DNA from: Vreelandella neptunia
GTDB taxonomy: Bacteria; Pseudomonadota; Gammaproteobacteria; Pseudomonadales; Halomonadaceae
DNA length: 64,000 nucleotides
Assembly: GCF_000712975.1 (NCBI RefSeq)
Contig: NZ_JHQL01000006.1
Location: 164,675-228,674 of the forward strand
Direction of reading: 5' to 3'
Of the stretch, positions 44,802 through 53,581 are shown piece by piece. Each line of letters begins with the position of its first letter. Position 1 is the first letter of the stretch. The notes under the pieces were generated by a model that was not told where the DNA came from, made no database searches, and was given only the letters and a program-made list of their open reading frames with translations. Both the position numbers and the translations under genes were made by a program.

Positions 44802-46295
44802 ATGAAAGTTTCCTCTGTATTCAAGTTTCGCAGCCCTGAAATCCGGGCTTTGCACCTGACCTGGATCGCCTTTTTTATTACCTTTTACGTGTGGTTCAAC
44901 ATGGCGCCGCTGGCGTCGAGTATGCTCAAGAGCGTCGACTGGCTGACCCCGGACGACCTCAAGCTATTCGCCATTTGCAACGTCGCGTTGACCATCCCTG
45001 CGCGTATTATTGTTGGCATGGCATTGGACCGCTTCGGTCCGCGTCGCGTGTTTTCAGTGCTAATGGTGACAATGTCGATACCGGCACTGGCATTCGCCTT
45101 CGGGGATAGCATGACCCAGCTACTGGTCGCCCGCTTAGTGCTGAGTTCGATCGGTGCCAGCTTCGTGGTAGGTATCCATATGACCGCGCTGTGGTTCAAG
45201 CCCAAGGACATCGGCTTTGCCGAGGGCTTTTACGCTGGCTGGGGCAATTTTGGTTCCGCAGTAGCGGCCATGTCGCTCCCGACCATTGCTCTAAGCATGT
45301 ACGGCGGGCCCGATGGCTGGCGTTGGGCAATTGCTCAAAGTGCCATCGTGATGGCGGCTTACGGCGTCTATTACTGGTTCGCGATCACTGATGGTCCTGA
45401 TGCCAGCTCCCATCGCAAACCACGTAAAACGGCAGCCATGGAAGTGAGCTCTTGGGCCGATATGATCAAGCTGATCATCTGGACCATTCCACTCGTTGGC
45501 GTACTCGCCATTTTGGTGTGGCGTATCCAGTACATGGGCTACTTATCGGTCACTGGCGCCACCATCGCCTACCTCGTTATCGTCGCGATTGTGATCTACC
45601 AAATTGTACAAATTCTGCGGGTTAACCTGCCAATTTTGCGCAAGGGAGTACCTGAAGATGATAAGTACTCCTTCAATAGTGTGGCTGCGCTTAACAGCAC
45701 TTACTTTGCAAACTTCGGCGCGGAGCTGGCAGTCGTATCCATGCTACCTATGTTCTTTGAGGAGACTTGGGGACTCAATGCCGCCACGGCTGGCCTGATC
45801 GCAGCATCGTTTGCGTTCGTCAATCTTGTGGCTAGGCCCATGGGCGGTATGGTGTCTGACCGCATGGGTAACCGGCGTTTTGTGATGCTGTGCTACATGT
45901 TCGGCATTAGCGTAGGTTTCTTAATGATGGCATTGCTCAATTCAAGCTGGCCGTTGATTCTGGCCATTGCAGTGACCATCGGCACGTCGATTTTCGTGCA
46001 GGGAGCTGAAGGAGCGACGTTCGGTATTATTCCCTCCATCAAACGCCGCATCACAGGGCAAATTTCAGGCATGGCAGGTGCCTACGGCAACGTGGGTGCT
46101 GTGGTGTACCTGACTATCTTTACATTTGTCACCCCCTCGCAGTTCTTCTACATCATCGCTGCTGGCGCGTTCATTAGCTGGGTGATTTGCCTAGTGTGGC
46201 TCAAGGAGCCTGAAGGGGCCTTCGACGACGAGTACTATGTTTCTTCTGTCGACAGAGATATCGAAACGCAATCTCTCAAGAACAGTAAGACCTAA
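44802..46295 (+). CDS. Nitrate/nitrite transporter, second NarK-family protein
   Basis: This is a 497-residue major-facilitator protein. FYVWFNMAPLASSM near the start and GWGNFGSAVAAMSLP and GAYGNVGAVVYLTIF are NarK-family nitrate signatures. The VWFNMAPL text resembles type I NarK (proton/nitrate symport), but a longer central loop (about 200-285) adds two extra possible helices. It could import nitrate while the other NarK exchanges it for nitrite. The stop codon lies inside the first of five tandem 17-base copies (46278-46362). Confidence 0.9.
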   Translation: MKVSSVFKFRSPEIRALHLTWIAFFITFYVWFNMAPLASSMLKSVDWLTPDDLKLFAICNVALTIPARIIVGMALDRFGPRRVFSVLMVTMSIPALAFAFGDSMTQLLVARLVLSSIGASFVVGIHMTALWFKPKDIGFAEGFYAGWGNFGSAVAAMSLPTIALSMYGGPDGWRWAIAQSAIVMAAYGVYYWFAITDGPDASSHRKPRKTAAMEVSSWADMIKLIIWTIPLVGVLAILVWRIQYMGYLSVTGATIAYLVIVAIVIYQIVQILRVNLPILRKGVPEDDKYSFNSVAALNSTYFANFGAELAVVSMLPMFFEETWGLNAATAGLIAASFAFVNLVARPMGGMVSDRMGNRRFVMLCYMFGISVGFLMMALLNSSWPLILAIAVTIGTSIFVQGAEGATFGIIPSIKRRITGQISGMAGAYGNVGAVVYLTIFTFVTPSQFFYIIAAGAFISWVICLVWLKEPEGAFDDEYYVSSVDRDIETQSLKNSKT

Positions 46296-46362
46296 AGAAC
46301 AGTAAGACCTAAAGAACAGTAAGATCTAAAGAACAGGAAAATCTATAGAACAGGAAAATCTC
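46278..46362. repeat. Five tandem 17-bp copies at the end of the second narK gene
   Basis: The unit AAGAACAGTAAGACCTA is repeated at 46278, 46295, 46312, 46329 and 46346. The first copy encodes the last residues (KNSKT) and the stop; later copies diverge progressively. As 17 is not a multiple of three, copies cannot extend the protein in frame. Confidence 0.9.
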
Positions 46363-46388
46363 AACGTTCATCAATCCTGTCACTAACG

Positions 46389-46423
46389 CACACAACCCGG
46401 GCCTAGGCCCGGGTTGTGTGTTT
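46389..46423. terminator. Bidirectional terminator between narK and the CMD-family gene
   Basis: A perfect palindrome with 16-base arms centred at 46404/46405 (CACACAACCCGGGCCT and its complement), followed by TTT. It lies between convergent genes. Confidence 0.75.
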
Positions 46424-46460
46424 ATGTACATACGCAAATGGCGAGTATTGCGGGGAACCG

Positions 46461-46781
46461 CTACTGAGGATCGGTAATGTCCTCAATCCAAGTCAAGGCT
46501 GCCACAGCGGCCGGAAACCCAGCCGTAGGAATCGCCAACATGGCGACTTGTTTAAGCTCTTCAGAGCTTAAACCCTCCTCCAGGGCACGGCGAACATGGG
46601 AGTGGACCGCCCCTTCGGAACGGGCACCTATCGCCAGCGATAGCTTAATCAAGCGGCGGCTGCGCGCATCTAGCGGGCCAGCTTCAGCACAGGCCTTACC
46701 TAGCGCTGCATAAGCCTCCCAAATGTCAGGATACTGCTCCGCTACATCGCCCGCTGCCGAGGGTAAATCATTTTTTTTCAT
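46461..46781 (-). CDS. Carboxymuconolactone-decarboxylase/AhpD-like protein
   Basis: This is a 106-residue all-helical protein of the CMD family: LIKLSLAIGARSEGAVHSHVRRALEEGLSSEELKQV and GFPAAVAAL. In peroxidase-active relatives a CxxC sits before the His of the SHVRRAL helix; here that position reads GAVHSH, so thiol chemistry is absent. Function is unknown. Confidence 0.88.
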   Translation of the reverse strand: MKKNDLPSAAGDVAEQYPDIWEAYAALGKACAEAGPLDARSRRLIKLSLAIGARSEGAVHSHVRRALEEGLSSEELKQVAMLAIPTAGFPAAVAALTWIEDITDPQ

Positions 46782-46829
46782 AGCAAATTACCTTAAAAAA
46801 CAATAAATGAACCCAGAGTATAGGAGATA

Positions 46830-48803
46830 CTAAAAAGCCTGCTGGGTACGATAGTCAGCCTTGAGAAGCGGGGTGCTTTCCGAAGGGGCTGACCCGACGT
46901 GGTACTTACTGATTCTCCCGGACATTTCTTCTGCTTGTTCATCTAGCGAGCGGCTAGCAGCGGCGACTTCTTCCACAAGCGCTGCGTTTTGCTGGGTAAC
47001 CTCTTCTAACTGACCCATGGCACTATTAATTTGCTCAACACCGGCGGACTGTTCATTCGTAGCGGAAGCCATCTCTTCCATCAGCCGTGCAACCTTTTGA
47101 ACACGCTCAGAAATGGTCGTCAAGGTACTGCTAGTAGACGTTACTAAGCTTTCGCCCTCGTTAATTTTAGCGATGTTGTTATCAATTAAGTGGCGTATTT
47201 GGTTCGCTTCTTCTGCACTACGGCTGGCTAGCTTGCGCACTTCACTGGCAACAACCGCAAACCCACGGCCATGCTCACCGGCACGGGCAGCTTCCACAGA
47301 CGCGTTCAGCGCCAACAAATTAGTTTGAAAGGCAATATTGTCAATCGCCGCGATGATCGTGGTTACTTGGTCACTGGATTCATGGATATGCCGCATGGCT
47401 TCCTGGGCTCTTTGCGCAATGGAAGAGGCGTCTTCAGCTTCTGATGCAACCTCCTTCGTCATGCGTTGCGCTTCATGGGCATTCTCAGCGGTTTGACGAA
47501 CGGTGGCGGTAATTTCTTCAAGGCTAGAAGCCGTTTGCACCAACGAGGCCGATTGCTCTTCCGTGCGCTGAGCTAAATCTTGGTTACCTTGGGCGATTTC
47601 ACCACTGGCCAGCTCCACCGACTGCGCGTTGCGCTTAATTTCTCCAATGAGCGCTTCCGTATCTCCCGAAGCATCATTAAAGGCTCGGTAAAGTCGAGAA
47701 AGCTCGTCTGAACCCGGCACCGCTAGCCGCTGCGTTAAATCATTGCCGCGCGAAGAGATATTAGCCAGGGCGGCAGTTAAAGGGCGAGTCAGGGTACGCA
47801 CTATTAATATCGCCATCACAACAGCCAGTATGGTGGCTAAGAGCGAGATGATAATATAACGCCACAGGGCATTTTGAGCGGCACGTTGCATGTCCGCTGT
47901 AGTTGTAATTATTCCCTCGGCTACGCTGTTCTCAAGCGCTTTCAGGCGACCTATTTTAACAGTTTGCCACTCAAACCATTCGTTAGGATCAACGTTATAA
48001 CCGCCCACGTTGTACTGCTGAATAGCCAGCTCACGTCGTTCAATCAAGCGCTCAATCTCCGGGCCGCTCAAGGCATCATCAAGCTGCTTTTGAGTTTCTG
48101 CTGCAGCAAATGCGCGAAACCCAGTTAGAAAGGCAACCTCTTCACCCAATAAGGAGAGATAACGGTTCAGCATTTCAAAGCTCATACCATCCGCGCTAAA
48201 CGCTGCCGATAGCATGGCACGTTCAATGCCCGCTAAATCTTTCGCTTGAAGAAGGTTAAAATACGCAGCAAGTTGACGACTGATCTCCCCCTCACTGGTT
48301 TGCTGAGCAAGTGATCCCACTAAGCTCATCAGCTGGTGGTTAATACCCGTGTAATGATTAAGTGCTAATGTCATCCCTACGGATAACTGATCGACCTCAC
48401 GGCGTAATTCAGCCGTTCGCTGCCACTGTTGAATAAGTTGATCAAGCTGGCCACTGGCGGCTGTACTTAACGTTTTGCCGTCTAGTTCCTCACGCTGTTG
48501 AATAAACGCCTCAGCAGCCACATCGGTTGCGGCACGTTGCTGGCTCAAGCGCTCCCCAAACGCCTCACCTTCGCTTGCTAAATAGCCGGATGACATACCC
48601 CGTTCACGCTGCATTTCATGTATCCAATCACCGGCATGTTGTGCCAACGCTGTCATCGTTTGCAGCCGTTGCAGTTCCTTTACCGCCGCTTGCCGGTCAA
48701 GCACCCCGTTTACTGTAAACCACGCCAAGGCAAGCAGTGGTAACGTCAGTACTAGGGCAAATTTCACGTACATGGGCAAACGATTAATCAATTTTTTCAT
48801 CAT
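46830..48803 (-). CDS. Methyl-accepting chemotaxis protein with NIT (nitrate-sensing) domain
   Basis: This is a 657-residue chemoreceptor. One helix (about 13-32), a long periplasmic helical region, a second helix (about 317-340), HAMP, and an MCP signalling domain with VASEVRKLASRSAEEANQIRHLI follow in order. The periplasmic region has NIT-domain features: MQRERGMSSGYLAS, and a second helical bundle with LLQAKDLAGIERAMLSAAF. NIT domains bind nitrate or nitrite. The receptor lies next to narXL and narK, so it probably steers cells towards nitrate. A second ATG (48800) may be used. Confidence 0.92.
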   Translation of the reverse strand: MMKKLINRLPMYVKFALVLTLPLLALAWFTVNGVLDRQAAVKELQRLQTMTALAQHAGDWIHEMQRERGMSSGYLASEGEAFGERLSQQRAATDVAAEAFIQQREELDGKTLSTAASGQLDQLIQQWQRTAELRREVDQLSVGMTLALNHYTGINHQLMSLVGSLAQQTSEGEISRQLAAYFNLLQAKDLAGIERAMLSAAFSADGMSFEMLNRYLSLLGEEVAFLTGFRAFAAAETQKQLDDALSGPEIERLIERRELAIQQYNVGGYNVDPNEWFEWQTVKIGRLKALENSVAEGIITTTADMQRAAQNALWRYIIISLLATILAVVMAILIVRTLTRPLTAALANISSRGNDLTQRLAVPGSDELSRLYRAFNDASGDTEALIGEIKRNAQSVELASGEIAQGNQDLAQRTEEQSASLVQTASSLEEITATVRQTAENAHEAQRMTKEVASEAEDASSIAQRAQEAMRHIHESSDQVTTIIAAIDNIAFQTNLLALNASVEAARAGEHGRGFAVVASEVRKLASRSAEEANQIRHLIDNNIAKINEGESLVTSTSSTLTTISERVQKVARLMEEMASATNEQSAGVEQINSAMGQLEEVTQQNAALVEEVAAASRSLDEQAEEMSGRISKYHVGSAPSESTPLLKADYRTQQAF

Positions 48804-48944
48804 TTAATTTCCATAAAGCAGGCGGCACCACATAATTTATTCTTAGCATCTTATCCTCTACGCCAGCATGACAAGCAAGGAACTCATGAATGAATAGCAG
48901 CTATATCTTTCTTTTCAGGTCGCGTTACATTGAAGAGCACTCTT

Positions 48945-49325
48945 ATGGATAACTTAAAGCGCGACATAGCCCGGTGCCCCCGCGTCGCGGTATATGGCAC
49001 CTTGAAACGTGGGCAACGCAACCACCACTGGTTGGGCGGCGCAGCGCTGTTAGGTCATGACTACCTGACCGCTCTGACACTGTATGACCTTGGCCCCTAC
49101 CCAGGAGCGAAGCAGAAAGCCTCCCAAGGTGCATTAGTAGAAGTCTATGCAATTAACAGCGACCAGTTGGCATTGCTTGACCAGCTAGAAGAGTATTGCC
49201 ATCACGCCCCGTTAACAGGCACCTATTGCCGTGAGATCTTCCAGACCCGGCATGGCAGCGCTTGGTGCTACCTCTACAACTATGGTGTCAAAGATAAGAT
49301 GCGTATCGATAATGGAGAGTGGTAA
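48945..49325 (+). CDS. Gamma-glutamylcyclotransferase-like protein
   Basis: This is a 126-residue GGCT/AIG2-like protein. VAVYGTLKRGQRNHHWL is the substrate-binding loop of the fold, and LDQLEEYCHHAPLTGTYCRE carries the expected Glu. It could act on gamma-glutamyl amines or glutathione-derived peptides; substrate is not known. ATG 48945 is preferred over an in-frame TTG 15 bases upstream. Confidence 0.88.
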   Translation: MDNLKRDIARCPRVAVYGTLKRGQRNHHWLGGAALLGHDYLTALTLYDLGPYPGAKQKASQGALVEVYAINSDQLALLDQLEEYCHHAPLTGTYCREIFQTRHGSAWCYLYNYGVKDKMRIDNGEW

Positions 49326-49526
49326 ATCACTTTAGGCAATACTGTCGATGATTGTTGCTGAATAGTTTATAAGCAATTTTTTTCACATGATTAATTAAAA
49401 GTGCCTACACTGACAAGCGTAATAAATGACACGCTTCGTCAATAATATGCTGATATGACGTCCATTTAAGATTAAACTTCTTTTTATTATTCAAATATTA
49501 AAGTCTTTATTATTCAGAATCTAAGT

Positions 49527-50783
49527 ATGAAAAAACCAACAGAAGAAGCTGTACTTTGGTCCGCGCTGTTTGAACAGTCTGGGGATGGCATGGTGGTACT
49601 CAGACAAAATGGTAGCGTGTACCGTGTGAACCAGTGTTATGCCGATATGCTCGGTTATACCGTCGAAGCGATGAAAGAACTTTATGTATGGGACTGGGAT
49701 ACACAATTTTCCCAGTGTGAACTACAGCAGATGTTGCTAACTGTCGATAATTCAGGCGAACATTTTAATACGCAGCAACGTCGCAAAGACGGCGCTATTA
49801 TCGATGTAGAACTCAGCAACAATAGCGTTCTTTATCAGGGAGAAAACCTGATTTTCTGCATTGCTCGTGATATTACAAAACGCAAACTAACGGAAGAACG
49901 ATTGCGGCATAAAGAAGAGCTGCTTCAAAGCATCGCCTCTCAGGTTCCTGGCGCACTTTATCAATACCGCATGACCCCAGAGGGTACACGCAGCTTCCCT
50001 TACTTTAGTGAAGGGGCTGTCGAGCTGGGAGGCCTTTCATTAGAGGAGCTTTATCGTTCAGGAGCAGCCCCCATTATGTCGCGCATACTTCCCGAAGATG
50101 CCGCGATGGTAGAAGCCAATATTCAAAAAACCGCCAAGCAGTTAGCGCACGCTCAGTCAGAGTTCCGCATTCTCCACGGAGATGGCTCTATTCGCTGGAT
50201 AGAGAGCCGCTCGGCAGCCAAAAAGGAAGTCGATGGCTCCATTTTATGGACAGGGATACTGTTAGATATCACTCAGCGCAAGCTAGCTGAAGAGCGTGTC
50301 CGTACGATGGCGATTACTGACGGCCTTACCGGCATTACCAACCGGCAAGAGATCAGCCGTTTATTAGCGTATGAGGTAGAACGCACAGCCCGCTACGACA
50401 CGCCGTTTTCACTGATTATGTACGATCTCGACCATTTCAAGCAGGTCAATGATCAATTTGGTCATAACGCGGGTGATGAGGTTTTGAAAACGGTTACAAA
50501 GCTAGTCAATGACACTATTCGCGGCATTGATCTTCATGGTCGGTGGGGAGGAGAAGAGTTCATGATAATACTGCCGCAAACCCAATTGGAGGCCGCTAAA
50601 AATATTGCTGAAAAGCTAAGGCAGGCAGTCGCTGCCTACCATTTTGAAAAAATTGGAACTGTCACCGCCAGTTTTGGTGTCGCAGAACGAGCCCCCCAAG
50701 AAAATTCCCAATTAATCGCCCAGCGAGTTGATGAAGCCCTCTATCGAGCGAAAATGCGTGGTAGAAATCGAGTTGAAACATGA
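49527..50783 (+). CDS. PAS-PAS-GGDEF diguanylate cyclase
   Basis: This is a 418-residue cytoplasmic protein. PAS 1 is at about 10-130 (ending CIARDITKRKLTEERL), PAS 2 at about 140-260 (ending TGILLDITQRKLAEERV), then GGDEF with GGEEF at 341-345 and I-site RGID at 332-335. Synthesis and feedback inhibition should both work. There are no membrane segments. The PAS ligands are unknown. It stands alone, without a visible operon. Confidence 0.93.
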   Translation: MKKPTEEAVLWSALFEQSGDGMVVLRQNGSVYRVNQCYADMLGYTVEAMKELYVWDWDTQFSQCELQQMLLTVDNSGEHFNTQQRRKDGAIIDVELSNNSVLYQGENLIFCIARDITKRKLTEERLRHKEELLQSIASQVPGALYQYRMTPEGTRSFPYFSEGAVELGGLSLEELYRSGAAPIMSRILPEDAAMVEANIQKTAKQLAHAQSEFRILHGDGSIRWIESRSAAKKEVDGSILWTGILLDITQRKLAEERVRTMAITDGLTGITNRQEISRLLAYEVERTARYDTPFSLIMYDLDHFKQVNDQFGHNAGDEVLKTVTKLVNDTIRGIDLHGRWGGEEFMIILPQTQLEAAKNIAEKLRQAVAAYHFEKIGTVTASFGVAERAPQENSQLIAQRVDEALYRAKMRGRNRVET

Positions 50784-51192
50784 AACAGAGAAAACGGTAA
50801 TTTGAGGAAGACGTAAATAACATTGACGTATGGCTAACAGACATACGTCTGTTATACATATCTTATTAGCAAGCTTAACAAACGATCCGGAACTATTAAC
50901 ACGCTATTTAAAACGCACTACTTATATTAGCTTTTACTCTTCTTATGCTAATAACGCTATCCATGCCAGCATAGGGCAAGCCATTTGCCGTGAATGTCAT
51001 AGATGGTGACAATTTTACTGTGTTAAGTCTTATTGTATTGCAAAAGGAGACCAAGCCGTCAGTACGGTGGTTTCGGGGAGTTGCATTGACATCGAAGGGT
51101 CGGGCGGCATGCTTATAGCTGCCACACTAATAAAAAAGCCGCCGTTATCTTTCGATAACAGCGGCTTTTATTGCGAGCGATAGCGCTAATAG
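50784..51192. other. Intergenic region after the PAS-GGDEF gene
   Basis: These 409 bases carry no supported gene. They hold a perfect hairpin (TAACAGAC/GTCTGTTA, 50835-50854), which may end the cyclase message, and the strong terminator of the DsrE-like gene (51132-51170). Confidence 0.45.
51132..51170 (-). terminator. Terminator of the DsrE/rhodanese pair
   Basis: Sixteen-base arms (51134-51149 and 51154-51169) pair with one mismatch around a four-base loop. A run of six T follows on the minus strand, 22 bases past the DsrE-like stop. Confidence 0.85.
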
Positions 51193-51651
51193 TTAGAAAC
51201 TGTAAACCGGAATAGCAGGGTCGCGCATCATTTCAGCTATCGGGCCAGGAGCAGCCACACCAACACCTTCTAACAGGTCTTCTTCGCTGTGATCGGTGTT
51301 AGGCAGGTAAATGGCGCAGACATCCACACCAACACCCTCGCCCATCAGCATTTTCAGCATACCTTCTGGCTTAACTTGCCCTGCTGGGTTGCTCGGCGGG
51401 GTATTTACTGCTTCTTCGCTTTCATAGCCATCTACGGCCAGGTCACCAGCAGCATCACACAATAAAATGTGGAGATCTGTGCCCTGCTGTCGCATAGCAT
51501 TGCCTAAAATCATCGCCATCGTTTGGGTTTGCAGTGCATCACTGGTGAGAATCATTAGAGCTTTTTCGCCCTCATCACCATGGTTATCTGCAACAGCAAC
51601 CAGGGGTAGCGCTAACGCGAATGCACCTGACATGAGTAATGTTTTACGCAT
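51193..51651 (-). CDS. Secreted DsrE-like protein
   Basis: This is a 152-residue protein with a signal peptide (MRKTLLMSGAFALALPLVAVA). The mature part has a DsrE/F-like fold: LMILTSDALQTQTMAMILGNAMRQQG, then HILLCDAAGDLA with one Cys, and VGVDVCAIYLPN with another. Relatives move sulfur or reduce thiols, mostly in the cytoplasm; export is uncommon. It follows the exported rhodanese gene by 87 bases on the same strand, which suggests joint periplasmic sulfur handling. Confidence 0.82.
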   Translation of the reverse strand: MRKTLLMSGAFALALPLVAVADNHGDEGEKALMILTSDALQTQTMAMILGNAMRQQGTDLHILLCDAAGDLAVDGYESEEAVNTPPSNPAGQVKPEGMLKMLMGEGVGVDVCAIYLPNTDHSEEDLLEGVGVAAPGPIAEMMRDPAIPVYSF

Positions 51652-51738
51652 CGTTATCTCCTTGAAGGTAGATTGCTCGTTGTTTGTCTTTCGTTATAGG
51701 GTGTGATCTTGACTAAAGTGCCTGTCTTTACCCGCTTT

Positions 51739-52350
51739 TCATTCGTGCCATGCCACATCTGGGTCAATTTCATAGCTCCAGGGCAGCCCCGAATTACGCC
51801 AACCATCACGTGCTCTCACGCCTTTTGAATCGCCTTCAGCCAGCGTGCCACCCTCAAAGCCATCGCTGACGGAGTACACGTCTGAAAACCCCATTTCTGC
51901 AATGAGATCAGCGGCTGGTGCACTGCGTGTTGCTCCTGAACGGCACATCACAATGATGGGGGTATCGTCGTTTGCTTGATGCGCTTCAAGTGCAGCTTTA
52001 ATTTGTTCAGCAAAATCAGGGTTGCGCACCATAGGCCATGTCTTTTTATCTGCGTCGAATTCAGAGCGGTCTGCTAGCACCCAAGGCACATGAATATCAG
52101 TAGGAGCGGCAAACCCTGTGAATTTGATTTCGACAGGATCACGCACATCAATTAACAGTGCATTCTCGTCTTGCTGTAATAAGTCATAAGCTTCTTTGGC
52201 TGTTACATACAAACCAAGCTGTGTTTCTCGATAGGCTTCTGCTTCTTCCCCTTGAGCGATAGTGGCCATACTCATGGCTAAGCCTGCTAGCGTGACCAGA
52301 GCTGCCCCACGAAAGGAAAACCCAGACCTATAATTCATACTATTTTTCAT
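51739..52350 (-). CDS. Secreted rhodanese-like protein
   Basis: This is a 203-residue protein with a signal peptide (FRGAALVTLAGLAMSMATIAQG). A single rhodanese domain has the active-site loop MCRSGATRS, with Cys and a six-residue loop as in sulfurtransferases, and LLIDVRDPVEIKFTG at its start. It probably binds or transfers sulfane sulfur in the periplasm. It pairs with the DsrE-like gene downstream. Confidence 0.9.
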   Translation of the reverse strand: MKNSMNYRSGFSFRGAALVTLAGLAMSMATIAQGEEAEAYRETQLGLYVTAKEAYDLLQQDENALLIDVRDPVEIKFTGFAAPTDIHVPWVLADRSEFDADKKTWPMVRNPDFAEQIKAALEAHQANDDTPIIVMCRSGATRSAPAADLIAEMGFSDVYSVSDGFEGGTLAEGDSKGVRARDGWRNSGLPWSYEIDPDVAWHE

Positions 52351-52596
52351 AACAAAAACCTCTAAGCAAATAACCTCATGCGATTAGAGTAGCTGAAAAG
52401 ATATAAAAACACCTGCGACGTTTTGCCACTAGCCAAAAGGGGTAGCCAAGTTGGCGAGCATTTACGTTTCATCATGATGCTTCTGTACCAATGATCATCG
52501 ACCTGCCTTACTTTATTTGCCTTCGTTTCCTTGAATCCTTCTTCTATTGCCTGCATATCATGTAGTAATCCTTTTCAAGCGATGCAGAGCTTAGCC

Positions 52597-53541
52597 ATGT
52601 CCATTATTGACCCCCGTACCGGCAATCCGTTAACTACGGAACCCGCTAATACCGGCAACGAAGAAGCGGGCACAGCTCGCCCTTCCGTGACACCCGAAGA
52701 AGTGATTATTGAGCTTAACGCTGGCAATATTCAGCAAGTGCTTGAAGCATCAATGCAAGTGCCCGTGCTACTGGGCTGTTATTCGCCTTCAAACGCCAGT
52801 GGCAATGCCCTGCTATTGGTGTTGGAAAAGTTAGCCGTTGAGTACGCGGGTGCCTTCCTGCTTGGCAAACTGGATATTGACGTTAATCCGGAAATCGCTA
52901 GTCAGTTAGGCGTACGCTCAGCACCCGATGTTAAGCTCGTTAGCCAAGGTGGTTTGGTCGATAGTTTCCAAGGCGTATTACCTGAAAAGGAAGTGCGCGA
53001 GTGGTTAAACCGTTACTTCCCTGCCCCAGGTGAAGCACCGCCTAGTCCAGAAGATCAAGCCGAAGAGGCATTAGCAGCGGGCGATGCAGCAGGCGCGCGC
53101 GAAATCTATCAAACCTTAATTAGCCAGCATCCTGAGCATTACGCCTATCAGATTGGCCTTGCACGTGCACTGGTGGCTGAGAAACGCGGCGATGATGCCC
53201 GCAGCGTGCTCGACAATTTACCCCCTGAAGAGCGCGATGCGGCACCCGCCCGCGGCGTACGAGCCAGCATCGAATTTAGCGAGCAGGCACTCTCTGTCGA
53301 AGACATCGCCGCGTTAGGTGATCGCAACGACAGTGAGGCGCGGTATCAGCGTGCTCTGCGTCAAGTTGCCGATAGCCATTACGAAGCCGGCCTTGAGGGG
53401 CTACTGGGCTTGATGAAGGATGACCGCGCCTATAACGACGACGCGGCCCGTAAAACCTTACTGCAAGTCTTCGACGCTCTGGGTGCCGATCATCCGCTAA
53501 CCGTTACCTATCGGCGCAAGCTATTTGCTCTGCTGTACTGA
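52597..53541 (+). CDS. ybbN: YbbN/CnoX-type thioredoxin-TPR co-chaperone
   Basis: This is a 314-residue protein started at ATG 52597 (MSIIDPRTGNPL); upstream starts add an unlikely leader. The thioredoxin-like domain (about 40-140) lacks CxxC: the site reads CYSPSNAS. It keeps LGKLDIDVNPEIASQLGVRSAPDVKL. TPR-like repeats follow (EEALAAGDAAGAREIYQTLISQHPEHY). YbbN-type proteins hold clients for GroEL and DnaK under oxidative stress. Short tandem copies begin at the stop codon. Confidence 0.9.
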   Translation: MSIIDPRTGNPLTTEPANTGNEEAGTARPSVTPEEVIIELNAGNIQQVLEASMQVPVLLGCYSPSNASGNALLLVLEKLAVEYAGAFLLGKLDIDVNPEIASQLGVRSAPDVKLVSQGGLVDSFQGVLPEKEVREWLNRYFPAPGEAPPSPEDQAEEALAAGDAAGAREIYQTLISQHPEHYAYQIGLARALVAEKRGDDARSVLDNLPPEERDAAPARGVRASIEFSEQALSVEDIAALGDRNDSEARYQRALRQVADSHYEAGLEGLLGLMKDDRAYNDDAARKTLLQVFDALGADHPLTVTYRRKLFALLY

Positions 53542-53581
53542 TGAATTCGTACTGATGAATTCGTACTGATTCGTACTGATC
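53535..53581. repeat. 14-bp tandem copies at the end of ybbN
   Basis: GTACTGATGAATTC occurs at 53535 and 53549, then shortened copies (GTACTGATTC, GTACTGATC) run to the stop of the convergent lyase gene. The first copy contains the ybbN stop TGA. Confidence 0.85.

Noticed and set aside
51193..51651. Calling this gene DsrE of a sulfite reductase pathway
   Set aside because: It is exported and no dsr genes are present; only the fold is DsrE-like.
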